Shown: in pieces, positions 43,843 to 59,800 of the stretch
How the letters are laid out: every line of letters starts with the position of its first letter
How positions within the stretch are numbered: position 1 is the stretch's first letter
From: Apus apus
Lineage: Eukaryota > Chordata > Aves > Apodiformes > Apodidae
Reading direction: 5' to 3'
Assembly (NCBI RefSeq): GCF_020740795.1
Contig: NC_067304.1
Span: 5,756,056 to 5,820,055, forward strand
DNA length: 64,000 nt
The notes under the pieces: generated by a model
What the model saw: the letters and a program-made list of their open reading frames with translations, nothing else
Databases searched by the model: none
Told to the model about the DNA's origin: nothing
Program-made: the position numbers and the translations under genes

Positions 43843-44643
43843 TCACAAAGCAACTGCTGGAAGAGACACCACCTCGCTCGAAATGCAGAGATCTACGAAG
43901 TCACTCTGTGTGCTGAAGGTCTCCTTCAGCTCCTCGCACCAGGCGTCCAGCACGTCCCTCAGCTCCGCGCACAGGCTCTCCGGGACGCTGAAGGAGCAGA
44001 TCCGGACCCTCAGACCGTCCTTTATCCTGGGGCAGGAGGCCTGGGCCGTGAACACCCGCAGCGGCGTCAGCGCCAGGCAGTTCTCGCTGCCCTCCTCCGT
44101 GCAGAAGGTGTAGACGGCCGGGTAGCCCAGCAGCACCCCGGCGACGGTGCAGAGGTTCCATCCCGCGGGGACCACCTCGCTGCAGGACACGGGGCTGCTG
44201 CTGGCGGCCTCGGCGGCCTCGAGGTGGGCGAGGAGAGCAGCGAGGTGGCCCCTGATGGCCTGGGCCTGCCGGGGCCCGCAGAGCGCCGGGCTCTGCCTCC
44301 CCGCCGAGACGTCCACGAAGGGCGCGGGCCGGGCCCGCAGCGCCGCCGCCACCGCCCGGCGGGCGCGCCGCGGCCGCAGCAGCAGCGCCCAGCCCTGCAT
44401 GCCCAGCACGTGCAGCCGCGGCGCGCCCAGCCCGGCCTCCCCCAGCCGGGCCAGGTACCTGCGCAGCTCGGCGGGGCCCGCCGCTCCGCAGTCGTACAGC
44501 AGCGCCGGCTTCAGCCCCGCCGCCACCGCCAGCACCTCCCCGGCCAGCTGCAGCGCCCGGGCCGCCGGCAGCCGCCGCCCGCCCGCCAGCTCCGCCCGCG
44601 CCGCCGCCACCGCCAGCCGCGCCGCGCGGGGCTCCGGGGCCAT
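43843..44643 (-). CDS. C1orf74: UPF0739 protein, C1orf74 homologue
   Basis: This is a conserved vertebrate protein of unknown biochemical function (UPF0739 family). A single uninterrupted exon encodes 266 residues; human is 269. Diagnostic segments are LQLAGEVLAVAAGLKPALLY, WNLCTVAGVLLGYPAVYTF, NCLALTPLRVFTA and the C-terminal ISSEVVSLPAVAL. The start is the ATG at 44,643, in MAPEPRAARL; an in-frame GTG just before it is not needed. The N-terminal half is very GC-rich and dominated by A, R, L and G, within a CpG island. The gene sits between the 3' ends of TRAF3IP3 and IRF6, as in human, on the IRF6 strand. The function cannot be read from the sequence. Confidence 0.95.
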   Translation of the reverse strand: MAPEPRAARLAVAAARAELAGGRRLPAARALQLAGEVLAVAAGLKPALLYDCGAAGPAELRRYLARLGEAGLGAPRLHVLGMQGWALLLRPRRARRAVAAALRARPAPFVDVSAGRQSPALCGPRQAQAIRGHLAALLAHLEAAEAASSSPVSCSEVVPAGWNLCTVAGVLLGYPAVYTFCTEEGSENCLALTPLRVFTAQASCPRIKDGLRVRICSFSVPESLCAELRDVLDAWCEELKETFSTQSDFVDLCISSEVVSLPAVAL

Positions 44644-44790
44644 CACCGCGCCGGGCTGCCCCGGAGCCGGCCCCGCTTCCGGGGCGGGGAGGGAAGGGAA
44701 GGGAGGCCGGGGAGGCTGCTCCGCCCCGGCGGGAAGAGGCAGCTCCCGCCCTTCAGAACGGACCCCTCCGGTGGCTCCCGGGAGCGCGCG
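44150..44790 (-). promoter_or_regulatory. C1orf74: CpG island over the C1orf74 start
   Basis: A dense CpG block covers the first half of the C1orf74 exon and about 150 bases upstream. GGGCGGGG and similar GC boxes near 44,680 probably form the promoter. It lies within about 300 bases of the likely end of the IRF6 transcript on the same strand. Confidence 0.65.
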
Positions 44791-44916
44791 GAGCTGCGCG
44801 TTTTAAATACAGCTGTGTGTGGGCTACAGAACTAAAAACAGCCCGCAAAAGCATCAGCCTCCCCGCTTGCAGCTGAAGAGAAGCACAACTAGACGAGGTG
44901 ATACTCTCCAGGCGGT

Positions 44917-45178
44917 TTTAATAGGGCACAGATTATTTTTTTATCCCCCCCCCAACGCTCCAGTATTATATACAATGTATGAAGAGTGGCTTAACAAAAA
45001 AAAAAATATTACAGGATTGAGAATGATTTATACATACCAGTTACTTAAGCAAACAGCTGAAAATAGCAAAGGAGTTGCAGGTATTCCTGGAACATCCCCC
45101 CCACCCCCCAGTTTTTCCAACACAAAAGTACCACGGGCTGCTGGCACTGCTCAGCTGGCCAGCTCTACAGATTTTATT
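44917..45178 (-). terminator. IRF6: IRF6 3' UTR with candidate polyadenylation signals
   Basis: On the minus strand, AATAAA (45,173-45,178) lies about 60 bases after the IRF6 stop and ATTAAA (44,917-44,922) about 320 bases after it. The AT-rich stretch between them looks like 3' UTR. Which signal is used cannot be told from sequence. Confidence 0.5.
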
Positions 45179-45237
45179 GGTATTTAGGCGAGGCACTCGT
45201 GTCTCTGCGCACAGAGGGAGGCACAGAGCCCAGCACG

Positions 45238-48949
<3,712 letters not shown>

Positions 48950-51890
48950 CTACGAGAGACGGGGGTGACAGCAGAGCAGCTGCTACAGGTCACTTGAGAC
49001 TCACGTGCTGTACAAAACGTTAATGTGATGACAAAGGGCCCCATGCCGTGGGGCTGCTGCTGTTTGACATGTTCCTGCACCCTGGAGCCACTGATGCAGC
49101 TCAGTGACTCTTCTGCCAGGAGGGACAAAGGCATCACAAAGTGGGGTCAGAGCTGTGACAAGGACTAATCACTGTTCCACGCGGTTGTGGCGTGTTCCTT
49201 GTGCTGGCTGAGCACACGGAGGGCGAACCCGAGCCAACCCCAGCTGGGCAGGAGATAAAGCCACAAACAAGCCACAGCAGGAACAGGCAGCAGAGTTTCA
49301 AAAGCCTCCATGTACACCCCAGTGAAGGGGCCCAGCTGTTCTGTCTCCTCTTCAGCCGTGTCAGACACACCAGGGAGAGAAACCAACGTGCTGAACCAGA
49401 GGCTTTTGCCCCAGCTGAGGTACAGGTGGAAGAAGCATCAGGCTCAAGCGGAGGGAAACATTTTATGAGTGACAGACTTTCCTCTTCATGCCTCTCTCAT
49501 GAATGCTCTGAATGCAGCACAGTCATCTGCAAACAGCACTGGGCAATAATGACCAGGATGTTTATCCAAGGGACATGAACTGCAGGTCTGCACTCCTGCT
49601 AAAAATCAAGGGATGCTGACTTAACTTTCACGTTTTATAAAAAAACCCAAACAATCCTGCAGTTAACTGATCCAATCTGTTGTTGTTTAAGCAGCCCCTA
49701 TTGCTACAAAGTTTGCAGCCAACCAACAATATTTTTCTTGTGCTGAACAGATACAAAACCAACCAACCAAAGCAAATGACTGTCCCTCTGTAGAAAGAGA
49801 CACCATTTGGTATCTTTAGATTTTTGGGAGATTTTGGAGATTAATTTGTGAATTTGGAAACATCATGAGAAATGACAAATATTCTGATTAATAAAGCAGT
49901 TATAGGACAAGTAAAACCTTTGCCACGAGCTGTGAATAGTGCTGCAGGAGCTGCAAAATGTCTCTACTAGCAGAGACAGAGGAGATAAAAAAATCCTATC
50001 CAAGAACTAGTCTAGAAACAGGTTTTATTTGTTCAAATACCTGCAGATCCCATTCAGATGCAAGTGTTCACACAAAATTAATCTGAACACAACTTATTTT
50101 ATCTGCTAAGTGAAGAAAACGTTCAGATTAAATTGCAAATGATCTTTAAGTAACAGTTTTAAAATGTGGTCCATCAAGGACGTGGGGACAGTAGCAGACT
50201 GCTTCCCAGGAGCTGCAAGGGATCAGAAAGCAATCATCAAAATCATTCTGTGCTTCTGAAGCTGCTGTATTCGTTACCCGTGTTGAAAATCCTGCCAGAA
50301 TTCAGCTTTCAGCAGCGTTTTGCAGTCACAAAATCCAGCTTAATCCTGGGCTTAGAATTGAGACCAAACCCCACTATCGATTTCCCTTATGAAGGAAAAA
50401 AAAAAAAGTGACTTATTGTAACAAAACAACCCTAACTACAGCTTGTTTCCACCACCTCTTTCACACTCAACTTTACAAGGAGTCAGTCCCCTGTGCTTCT
50501 AATAACACACGCCGTGTACACACACCTTTGCAAGACCAAGAGCTACTTCAAACCCACGCACCAGGGAGAAAAATTTGTTCCTGTCTCAAACAGAAGTTCC
50601 TGGATCACACGGAGGGAGCAGCCATGTGGGGCTGGAACTATCCCTGGGGTCAGGCAGCCCGTGGATAGCCCACGTTACAATGCTTTATGACCTTTTATCA
50701 CCAGCGACTTGTTGACACGATAACAGAGAGCAAATCAACTTGAATCCCATTGCTGGGCTCAGACAATGAGTCAACCTCTTAAAACCTTCAACTTCGATCC
50801 AGGGGGGTCCACTAGTGCCAGAGGCTGAGCTTGGGAACGTCGGGACACTGCTAATGGGATTGGCCAGGGGAGGCTTGGTCCTCGCTCCAGACTCCTCAGT
50901 GCACACACCCAGGGATCCTTCAGTCTCCTTTATTCCCTCTCAAACCGGCTGTGGCAGGGGGGTAACCAGAACATCCCTGTGCTGCTCATGCATCTCTGCT
51001 CAGTCGTGCAGTTAATCCCTGTACCCCAATTATTATTCAGTCACACGTTTTTCCTCGAAGGGAAGACATTCACCCCCAGAAGAACAACTCCAGCCGGCTC
51101 GGGAAGCAGCAGCATCCTGCAGCCCCTTCCCTCAAGGGCTGCAGACGAGTGACCAAGGTCAGGAGAGCCCTGGCTGACTGCGGGGACTCTGGGGGGGCCA
51201 GCATGGGTGACAACACGGGACACACCAGGAAAACAGAACCCGGCGCCTGTCTCAGTTGTGCCGGTGTCTCCACTCCCCCCAGCACCCCCAGGGCTCCTGC
51301 TCCACCCCGGGCATGAAGCCTCTGCAGGAGGAAGGGTCTTCTCCAGGTTCATCGCAGAGCTCAGACCTTCCTCATCACCCCTGCTCGATGACACCACCCT
51401 CTGTTTCGGGGGTTTGTGTCCCTTTTTTCAAAGGCAAGAGGCTCAACCCTTCACACGAGCATTCCTACAGAGAAAGAGGCTGAATTTTTCATCTGCTGGT
51501 CCAACACCTACCACCTCTCTATACGGGTAACCTGTAGCTCCCACGTTTCAGAGATCTGGACATCCCCTTTCCTGCAGCCCCCCCTGCCCTGCGCAGGGCG
51601 AGCAACACCCCCGGAGCACCATTAACCCCTACAACTCACAGCTCCCGCAGCCCAGCCTGGTCACCTCAGCCCTCTGCCAGGAAGAGCCGTGAGTTACCGA
51701 TAATTTGGGTTCTCAGGAAAGCAACAACCACGCTCTGAAAACACCCACCGGGGAACTGGGCGGGGGGGAACGACAAATACCACCCTTGCCCCGACTCCAG
51801 GCCACGGTTTGCACCAACTGGAAAGACGTAGCCCTGGGCTAACCCGGCACAGGCGGCGGGAGCAGGTGGGGCAGGAGCGATCAGTGGAGG
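48950..51890 (-). other. IRF6: IRF6 5' introns, no coding sequence
   Basis: This is the interval between the first IRF6 coding exon and the promoter island. Human IRF6 has two non-coding 5' exons, so a second one may lie here. I saw no unique candidate with both splice sites convincing. No other gene was recognised. Confidence 0.6.
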
Positions 51891-52450
51891 TTTTTCAGCC
51901 GCTTTTACCCTCCCCGTTGCCCTCGGGACCCGACGAACCCTCCTCGGCCCGCTCCGGAGTCCCCGCGTCGGACGGGGCTTGGCGGAGCGCGGTTCCCGAC
52001 GCGGGGCTCCTGGACCGGGCCCGTCCTACCGCGCAACGCGACCCACACCCCGCGCAACGCGACCCACACCCCGCGCAACTTACCGCTCGGACGGGCGGGG
52101 ACCGGCTCCGCACCCAGGGCTGGGCAGGGGGGCTTTGGGCCGCCCCGCGGGGCCGGGGCGTGGGCGCAGGAGCGGAGCGGGGCGGCGCCGGCAGCGGGGC
52201 AGGGGAGCGCAAACTCCGCGCAGGCTCCGCGCACACTCCGCCCTCACCTGCCCAGGTGCGCCGGGCGCAGCCGCGGGACCGCCCGCCCCGCCCACGGCCC
52301 GGGGGGGGAGGGGGCTCCGCTCCGCACCCGCGGAGGAGGAAGAGGAGGGATGGGGGGCTCGGGGCTGCGGAACCGCCGCGTGTGCGTGTTTCCCCCGCCC
52401 CAGGGCAAGCGCAGCTCTCGCGCCCCCGTCCCCCCACCCACGTCCCTTTT
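51890..52450 (-). promoter_or_regulatory. IRF6: IRF6 CpG-island promoter and non-coding exon 1 candidates
   Basis: This is a dense CpG island upstream of IRF6 on the minus strand. Two good minus-strand donors are visible: GTGAGG with the exon ending at 52,248, and GTAAGT with the exon ending at 52,084. They suggest alternative first exons. A 21-base tandem repeat lies directly downstream of the second donor. Confidence 0.65.
52031..52079 (-). repeat. 21-bp tandem repeat beside an IRF6 donor site
   Basis: There are two perfect 21-base units (52,031-52,051 and 52,052-52,072) and a seven-base partial. The unit begins GCGCAACGCGACCC. It is in the IRF6 CpG island, at the start of the presumed first intron. 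Confidence 0.9.
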
Positions 52451-52782
52451 CTTGTTGTTGTTGTGTTTTTTTGTTTGATTTGTTTTTGTTTTAATGGAAT
52501 ATTTAGGAAATAAAACATCAAGTTCCCGTTTGCGGTGGTGGGTTTTTTTTTGGTTGTTTTTTACTGTTCCCAGCTGCAGCGCAGCCGCCCCGCCGCGGAG
52601 CAGAGGCAAAGCCGGGAGCTGCGGTTACCGCAGAGCCACGGGCTCGCAGCTCCGTCGGGAAAGTCTAAACAACGTCCCTCCCCTCTGTCCCTGCTCAGAC
52701 CCACCCGGGGCTGGGAGGGGGGCCGGAGGCATCGCCCCCCAGCCCGGCTGCAGCCTCTCGTCTCGTATGTTCCCTTCCTAGG

Positions 52783-53032
52783 TGGAGAGTGTGACTCAGT
52801 GGTGAATCTTGGTTTCAAGAGATCAGACATCCATTCCCTGCTCAGTTTCAGTGGATCAAACAAAACAAGACGGTGGGAATTTCCCTTCTCCTTCCCATCA
52901 TGAACACCACGGCTGGATCCTGAATTTGGAAAGGCTCAGTGCCAAGACTTTGGAACTATGGAAGAGTTTTAGAATCTTCACACACAAAGAAAGGGCAATT
53001 CTGCATCTTTCTTGGCAAATTGGCCCTGTAAG
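52783..53032 (+). other. Candidate non-coding exon divergent from IRF6
   Basis: The interval is bounded by an acceptor after CCCTTCCTAG and a strong donor GTAAGTAT at 53,033. It lies just beyond the CpG-rich zone on the side facing away from IRF6. It has no convincing coding frame. It may be an exon of a divergent non-coding RNA or a distal 5' UTR exon of GUCA1B. Confidence 0.3.
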
Positions 53033-56000
53033 GTAAGTATTTCAGGCTCCATTCAGCACTGAAATGTGGCCACTCAGAGGTAACATTTAGCAGGGCTTCA
53101 TCAGTGCAGAGTAAAATCTTTCTGGCAATAAACAGAAGGCAGCAGGTGACACGCATAGGTCAGCAGGGTTTGCAGTGGGACAGCACTGAAATGACAGATT
53201 TTAGATGGGTTTGGTTAGTGGTCTCTGACCATTTCTGATGTGCAAAACAAGGGACAGCTGCTCCTGTAACAACACCCTCTATCCCATTGTTATTCTTGCT
53301 GTAGAAGAATGTTCACCAGTTTGGCCAATTTGGTGAGCAACTGGGAAGTGATGCACAGAGCTGGACTGAACTCCCAGCCAAAGTCTGAGGGATCTTTAAC
53401 CTCCCCTCAAACAGGTCAGCCCAAAAGCTGCCTCATTCCTCCTGCCCTTCCTGCCTGGAGGTGGGTGCGTTCCGGGATGCTCCAGGTTTGCTTTCCCCTC
53501 TGGTCCAACGCTGGGGCAGCTTTGGGAGCAAACCCCGGCAGTGATGCTGCACACTCCCCACACACCCCTGGAGCAGCTCTGGGCAGAGCTTGGCTCTTTC
53601 TAGGACATTATAAGGACACTTGGGAGTGCCCAGCACACAGAGTGGTCTGAGGGCAGGTCAGGGGTATTTCAAATAAAAGGAGCAATGCAGCACCAGGACT
53701 TGGCCAGGGCTGCCCAGCGTGGGCGAAGGAGTGAGTCTTGCCTCCAGTTTCATTGAAGCTGGTCCTCTGGCTGGGCAGCTGTGCCTGCCTCCACCCTGTG
53801 CCTTTGTTACCCTTACCTAGTGGTGAGGCAGATGCCAAACACATGAGTCTTCCCAACCCTCCGCAGGGTTTGGGTTTTTTTTTTTCCCCCTTGAGTTTCT
53901 ACCAGGCCGTGCTGAAGCATGTGGCAGCATGTCAGGTTAGTGAACTGATGGGAAATACACTGTCTTTTTCCATGCTCTTGGCTGGGAAACTCTGCAGCTT
54001 TTCAGCTCTATAGGTGATAATCTAGGGATAGCTCATTAGGCAGCACATGTAAATCAGATGTTACCTGGTTACATCTAATAATCCAAAGTGTTCACTGACA
54101 TGAAGCATTGATGCAAAACCCTCAGACAGCTCCAACCTCTTTACTGTAGTGTTTCTAGACATCATTCTTTTTAGTTTCCTCTGCTTATGTTGACCTCTAT
54201 CTGTGTGTTGTTTTTTTCAAATCAAATGAAGAAATCCTTTGGCTGATAAACTGTACTTCAAAAAGTGACATTGTGCTGGCTGAAAGACAGCAGCCCTGTC
54301 AGTACAGTCTGCAGAGCACACACACTTTGGACAATGAGAGTATATACAGAGGAATTATCATACCAGGAGCTATAGGATTTAATTTATTTCAGTGCCAAAT
54401 TACCATCAGGACTTTTATCAACACGATTGTATGTCATGATACCTGCAATAGCACCAGCCAGACTTTGTAACCCAGGTCTCCTGCAGTCCTTTGTTCCTAG
54501 CTGGAAAAGACTGTAGTCATCAAAACAAAGGGGAACCATTTTCTCTCCTGGGAACAGATCACTAAGTTCCCATAAGGCAAAACACAATTATGCAATGAGG
54601 CAAGAGAACATCCTGGGCATGTGGAGTCTTGTTGGGTGCTCTCAGCACTCACATTCCAGCACGCAGCCTGGGTGCAGGAGCAGCACAAAATGGTGAAAGG
54701 CTCCACAGCAGCCCCGGCAGAACTCCTGTGCTGCAGGGAAAAGGGCCACCAGCCCTCCTAAGGCCTGGCAGCAGCACCTGGACCTTTTGAAAGCTGTTTC
54801 ACACCCAGAGAGAGGACCCATGGCCTCACCAGGGATTGACCAAGATGAATCAAGAAACACCATGGAAAGAAAAAGCTGTTTCTTTACATGGTGTGTGTCA
54901 CTGGGCATGGGGAAATGGACAGTGCCACAGAACGACTTTCCAAAACCCACAGTGACTGTGGCTGCCAAAGACTTCTTTCTAGTAGGTCTAGCTAAGAGAC
55001 AAGTGCTGGGGAGTAGATCCAGAGTAACTTTTTGTAATGACCCAGTCCTCAAGCTGCTCTGCTGCAGAAAAGGGACCTCAGAGTCAGGGACTGACACTTG
55101 GTGAAGCATTTACAAAAGGAAGGGCTGAGTTTATTAGCCATGTTGCATTGTTCAAGGCACAAAGATAGACAAACAGGTTTCCTCTACATTATTAGATAAA
55201 AATATACCTTTTTTGTTGAAAGAGAGCAGTCTTCATCTTCTTGGTAACTCCTCTGGCCCTTCCCCATGCATCACCTGTACTACTGAGATCTTCATCTTGC
55301 TTAACGAAGCCAGGCATTGCCTGGCCATGCTCCTGTACAGAAGTGCAAAGTTGTACCGGGCTCCTGCAGCTTTATCTACCTCTATATGTACAAACTCACA
55401 TGTGATGCCACTGATGGGTCACTTGCAAGTGTGAGCAGATTCAGAGCAAATCCTGTTTCTACAGTGGGGTTTAAATGACTGATTCTTAACTGGTGTTTTT
55501 CCATGGGAGAAACTCTTCTTTCCACACCACCACCAAAAAAAAAATGTTTCATAAAAGCAAGCAGCCTAAATCCTTGAGTCTTAACATTACTAGGTTAAGG
55601 AGCCTGTTGTTACATATTAGTGTTACTCCAATCCTCTTAAAAGGAGAATCCCACCTGTATGTCAACCTGGTTCAGGCACATTTATAGCTACAGGTAATTG
55701 CTTTCCAGCTGACACAGGTAATGGCTGGATATAGAGTACCTGGGATGCTATAAATAAAAGCTGATGGTTCCGACAAGGAAATGAAGGAACCAGATTGGGT
55801 TGTCAACAGAAAGGAGGGCTGGGGGTGTCTGCTGCTAGGCTGTGGTGAGTGGTGGCAGAACAGCGAGAGGCCAGGGCAGAGCTGGGGGGGGTGTGTGAAG
55901 TACAAGTGGGAAGCAATGTTTGGTGGTGAGGGAGAGCAGGGGGAATAATTCAATGGATAAAGGCACCAAAGGGGGAGGGGGTTGAGGAGAAGGCAATGCC

Positions 56001-56799
56001 CTAAAAAATAGGGAAATACAATGCTCCTGTTATTTTTAACTGAGAACTTTGAGAGTGAATTGTGAAAAGCAGAGAAATATCCATATTTGTATCTCAGCAT
56101 GTTTACTGGTTCTCCTCATCACTTTATATGCAGCAAAGCCTGTAGCAGACATTCAGTTCACTGTATATATCAGCAGGGTTTTGGATGCAAGTAATGTTAG
56201 TTGTGTGCTCACTTTTTCAGGATTTCCTCTCTGTAGTGGCTGGTTACTATGCTCTGTTTCCCTGAAACAACAAGTATCCCCACAAGCAGGGAGCACAGGC
56301 CAGTTTTGAGCAGTTAATGCTGGGAAAGGCCCCTTAAATCCCTCGTTTCCCTTAGAAAGTCTGGAGTAAAGTGAGTGGGGCTGTGCACTGTGTGTAAGGG
56401 GAGCCTGGGGTCACAAATTATTCAACATGAAGGTATTAACATGCAGGGGGACCCTGAGCCTCTGGAGCCTGTTCCTAAATAGGGCACAGCTCAGAACATC
56501 CAAAGGCCTTGGTGACTAATGGGTGGGAATCTCCTAATGATCTTAGTTATTTTTAAACTTGCCTGGTACCACGTGTTGTTCTTCCCCACTGCAGAGAGGC
56601 AGGAGTGCAGAAAAGTAGGAGTGCAACCAGCTCGGGGGCACACGGCTGGGGTGAGCCTGGGGAGGAAAGAGGCAGAAGAACAGAAAGCAGCAAAACAGAA
56701 GGTGAAATAGCAAGAGACAAGATTAAAGTCGAATAAAGGCACAAGACAGAGAGAAGCAAAAGAGCAAAGGACAAAAGAGTGAAGGTGGTAAAAGGACAA
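53033..56799. other. IRF6-GUCA1B intergenic region, no gene recognised
   Basis: Moderately AT-rich sequence without recognisable coding exons, RNA genes or long repeats. The two flanking genes are head to head across it. Confidence 0.6.
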
Positions 56800-56805
56800 T
56801 ATAAG
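56800..56805 (+). promoter_or_regulatory. GUCA1B: Possible GUCA1B TATA box
   Basis: TATAAG lies 71 bases before the GUCA1B ATG, which would put transcription start near 56,830 with a 5' UTR of about 40 bases. A TTTACAG just before the ATG also resembles a splice acceptor, so a longer spliced leader cannot be excluded. Confidence 0.4.
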
Positions 56806-56870
56806 TCAAAGATCTTGGCAGTGTTTTCCTTTTGTTGCTTCTGTTTTTTAACCTTGATTTACAGAGCAAG

Positions 56871-59800
56871 ATGGGTCAGCAGTTCACCAATGCTGCAGGG
56901 GAGCAAACAGAGATGGATGTTGCTGAACTGCAGGAATGGTATAAGAAGTTTGTGATAGAATGTCCCAGTGGGACCCTCTACATGCACGAGTTCAAGCAGT
57001 TCTTTGGGGTCCATGATGACCGTGAAGCTTCGGAGTATGTTGAAAACATGTTCAGAGCTTTCGATAAGAACGGGGTAAGTGATGAGGAGCTGCTACAGTT
57101 TTTTGCCTAATAATTCACACCTATTTCTTCTCTAATTTGAAGGTGTTTTGATGCAGCTCCCACCCTTGTTACCATGCTTCATGAGAATAAAGCAAGGGTG
57201 ATGGACCTGCTAGGGCAGGAGAAGAGCATGCCCTGCACCAGTCTGTATGGGCTGGATGGATCCTCTGGTGGATCCATACACAAACTAAGGACAGAATGTT
57301 CCCTTAAGGGACTAGGGATGGATTAAAAGGTTGAAATTCAGGCAGTTGCATTTTAGGACAGTATTGTTGACAGATTCTTAAATAGCAAAGGTTGCTATGT
57401 GGGGAAAAAATGATCTGTTATGCTAGAGGAGGATTTAAAATGCAGGAAAGGCTTGTTACAGAGTGGAGGCAGTGTGTGCCACACGGTGTGTGCAGTGCCC
57501 AGGTGGCAGGGAACAAAACACTATTTCAGCTGCTCACAGTGAAGGAATGCTGAACAATTCAGACATTCTGGTTTTGATTCCCTTTGCTGTATTTGTTATC
57601 AGACACCTGGGGAAAGTGGGCTTTCTGGTTTAGTAGCAGTTCATGCATACCCATGTGTTGGTGCAAAAGAGCCTGGTGCTGGCCTGTGGTGCTTCAGAGT
57701 CTAAAGAAACATGATGTGGTTGCCTTTCTTGTCTTGAAATGGGAAGGCAGTGCTTGCCAAACTGCAGTTTTGTTCTTTTTCTGAAGCTCTTGATAACATT
57801 GAAAGGATGGGGCTGTTGGCTGCTGGATGGCAGCAGGAAAAGGGGAGACAAGTCTCTCATCTCTCAGATACAACAATTTCCCTCAGCCTTCCTTTGAAAC
57901 CAGGGGCAAAATCACATTGGGGTGGTAAAAAAAAAGCTAGTTTGTGAGAATGGATTACAAAAACCCACGTGAGATGTGGGCAGGTCAGCCTTGTCTCAGA
58001 AGTTGGCAAAACCCAGATTCCTGTAGAAAACTGAAGGTCCTGCAGCAAGGGTTGTGGAGCAAATGGTGTGCAGAAGAGGCAAAGCCCATTCCCAGTTTAT
58101 GGGAGTTTTCCTAGTGAAAACAAACCCAAACAAACAGGACACGTTTCTAAGGGATGTTGGTACTTACATCTATGAACAACATCAAATTACTCCTGAGTTC
58201 TTGTGTTTACCTAAAAATGCCTCTGGTAAATGATCAGTTGAGCAGGGCTGAGCAAGCTGAAGGATTAGTAGTAGTATGGTAAGGAAATAAAAAACAATCC
58301 TGAAGCCTTTTCATGCTCTGTATGTGTAACCACATACAGTAACCACAGAGGTTCAGGAGGTGGGTAACTCGGATCTCCCAGGAGGGTGACACAGAGCCGG
58401 GCTTAGCCCTGGGGACAGTGGTGACCTGCATGAGGGCCATCTGCTGGAGGCTGCTGGGGGAGCCCTGCAGCCCTTCACTGCTGAAGCTTTGAGGAGGATG
58501 AGCACTCGATGGGAACCCTTTATTGGGGGTGTTCCTGCTGCCCCCTTTGGAATGGTGAGATGGTCCTTGTCTGTCTGACTCGGGCAAATCAAAATTAAAT
58601 GAGGTGAAGGGTGGCAGGAAGGGGCAGTGGGGGGTCTTGGTCTCAGTGAAGCAGCTGAGGTTGTCGAGAATGGCAAACCCTTCCCAAAAATGTCAGTGCT
58701 CACCTGCTCCTCATCCTCCATGGGATCCATCAAGAGCCATTCCTCTGCTTCTGTCTCTGCAGGACAACACCATTGACTTCCTGGAATATGTAGCTGCCTT
58801 GAATCTTGTTTTACGGGGCAAACTGGAGCACAAGCTGAGGTGGACGTTCAAAATATATGACAAGGATGGGAATGGCTGCATAGATAAACCTGAGCTGCAG
58901 GAAATTGTTGAGGTAAGTAGGCATTGCCTAATCACTTACTGGAGCAATCTCAGCTCCTCGGGAATGCAATGGAGTGTGTGGGGTTTGTGATAATCAGGTT
59001 TCGAGGCAGCTGTGGGCAGTGATGAAGGGAAAATGCCTGGACCTTGGTGCAAAGGGTCATGTACTTGGAGGCTTGGAGACCGATGGGGAGGCTGTGGGAT
59101 AGCAGGGCTCTGCTGCTGCTGAAGCTGCAGAAATGCAGCATCCAGGTGCTGTTGTGGAGTTTCTGTATCTCTGCTCTGCCTTTTCTTTCAACTTTTTTAC
59201 ACCAAGATTCATTGCACTGGCCAGTGGAAGGGGTTTCATCCCATGCTCCTGAAATGTTTCCTGCCCAAGTAGCTGGTGAGAATACACTGAGAGGCACAAT
59301 TAGTACGAGAACACTTTTTGTAATTATTCCTTTCTAGGTTTCTGTTATGTTCTGCACTTAGCTTTAATTATTGTCTGTATGAGAGGAGACATGGGGCTCA
59401 GCAGGCAGCCAGACACAGGGTCCCTGGGTTCTTCTTTAGGTAAATATCTTGGAGACTGTGCTGGCATCACCCTGGCACTTCCAGGAGCTGTTATCTCCAC
59501 AGCAGAGCTTGGGAGGCTGAATGGTGATCAAACTCTTCAGGATCTTGGGTGCAATGCAGTGTCAAGAAAACATCAGATGAAATTTGTGGGAAGCACAAAC
59601 TGGGCTGGGAAGTGTGACCAGCTTGTTACCTGTGCCACCAGCAGCAGGTGTGGGGATCTTGTCTGGAGCAGACTTAGTTCTAGCTTGAGGTCAACCAGGA
59701 ATTGGCTAGAGCCTTTTAGGCCCTTGCTTATCCCCTCTCTGGGAAGACTTCAGACAAAACCCTTCAGCCTAAGGAGTAGAGTTAATAATGAACAGGTGGT

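Noticed and set aside
43735-44835. Plus-strand open frame of 366 codons
   Set aside because: It is antisense to C1orf74, whose minus-strand protein is clearly recognisable.
51809-52513. Overlapping long open frames on both strands
   Set aside because: They sit in the IRF6 CpG island, where stop codons are depleted. The translations are P-, R- and G-rich with no domain.
56858-56870. Splice acceptor just before the GUCA1B ATG as proof of a leader intron
   Set aside because: A TATA-like element 71 bases before the ATG offers a simple local promoter, so the acceptor-like sequence may be chance. RNA 5' ends are needed.
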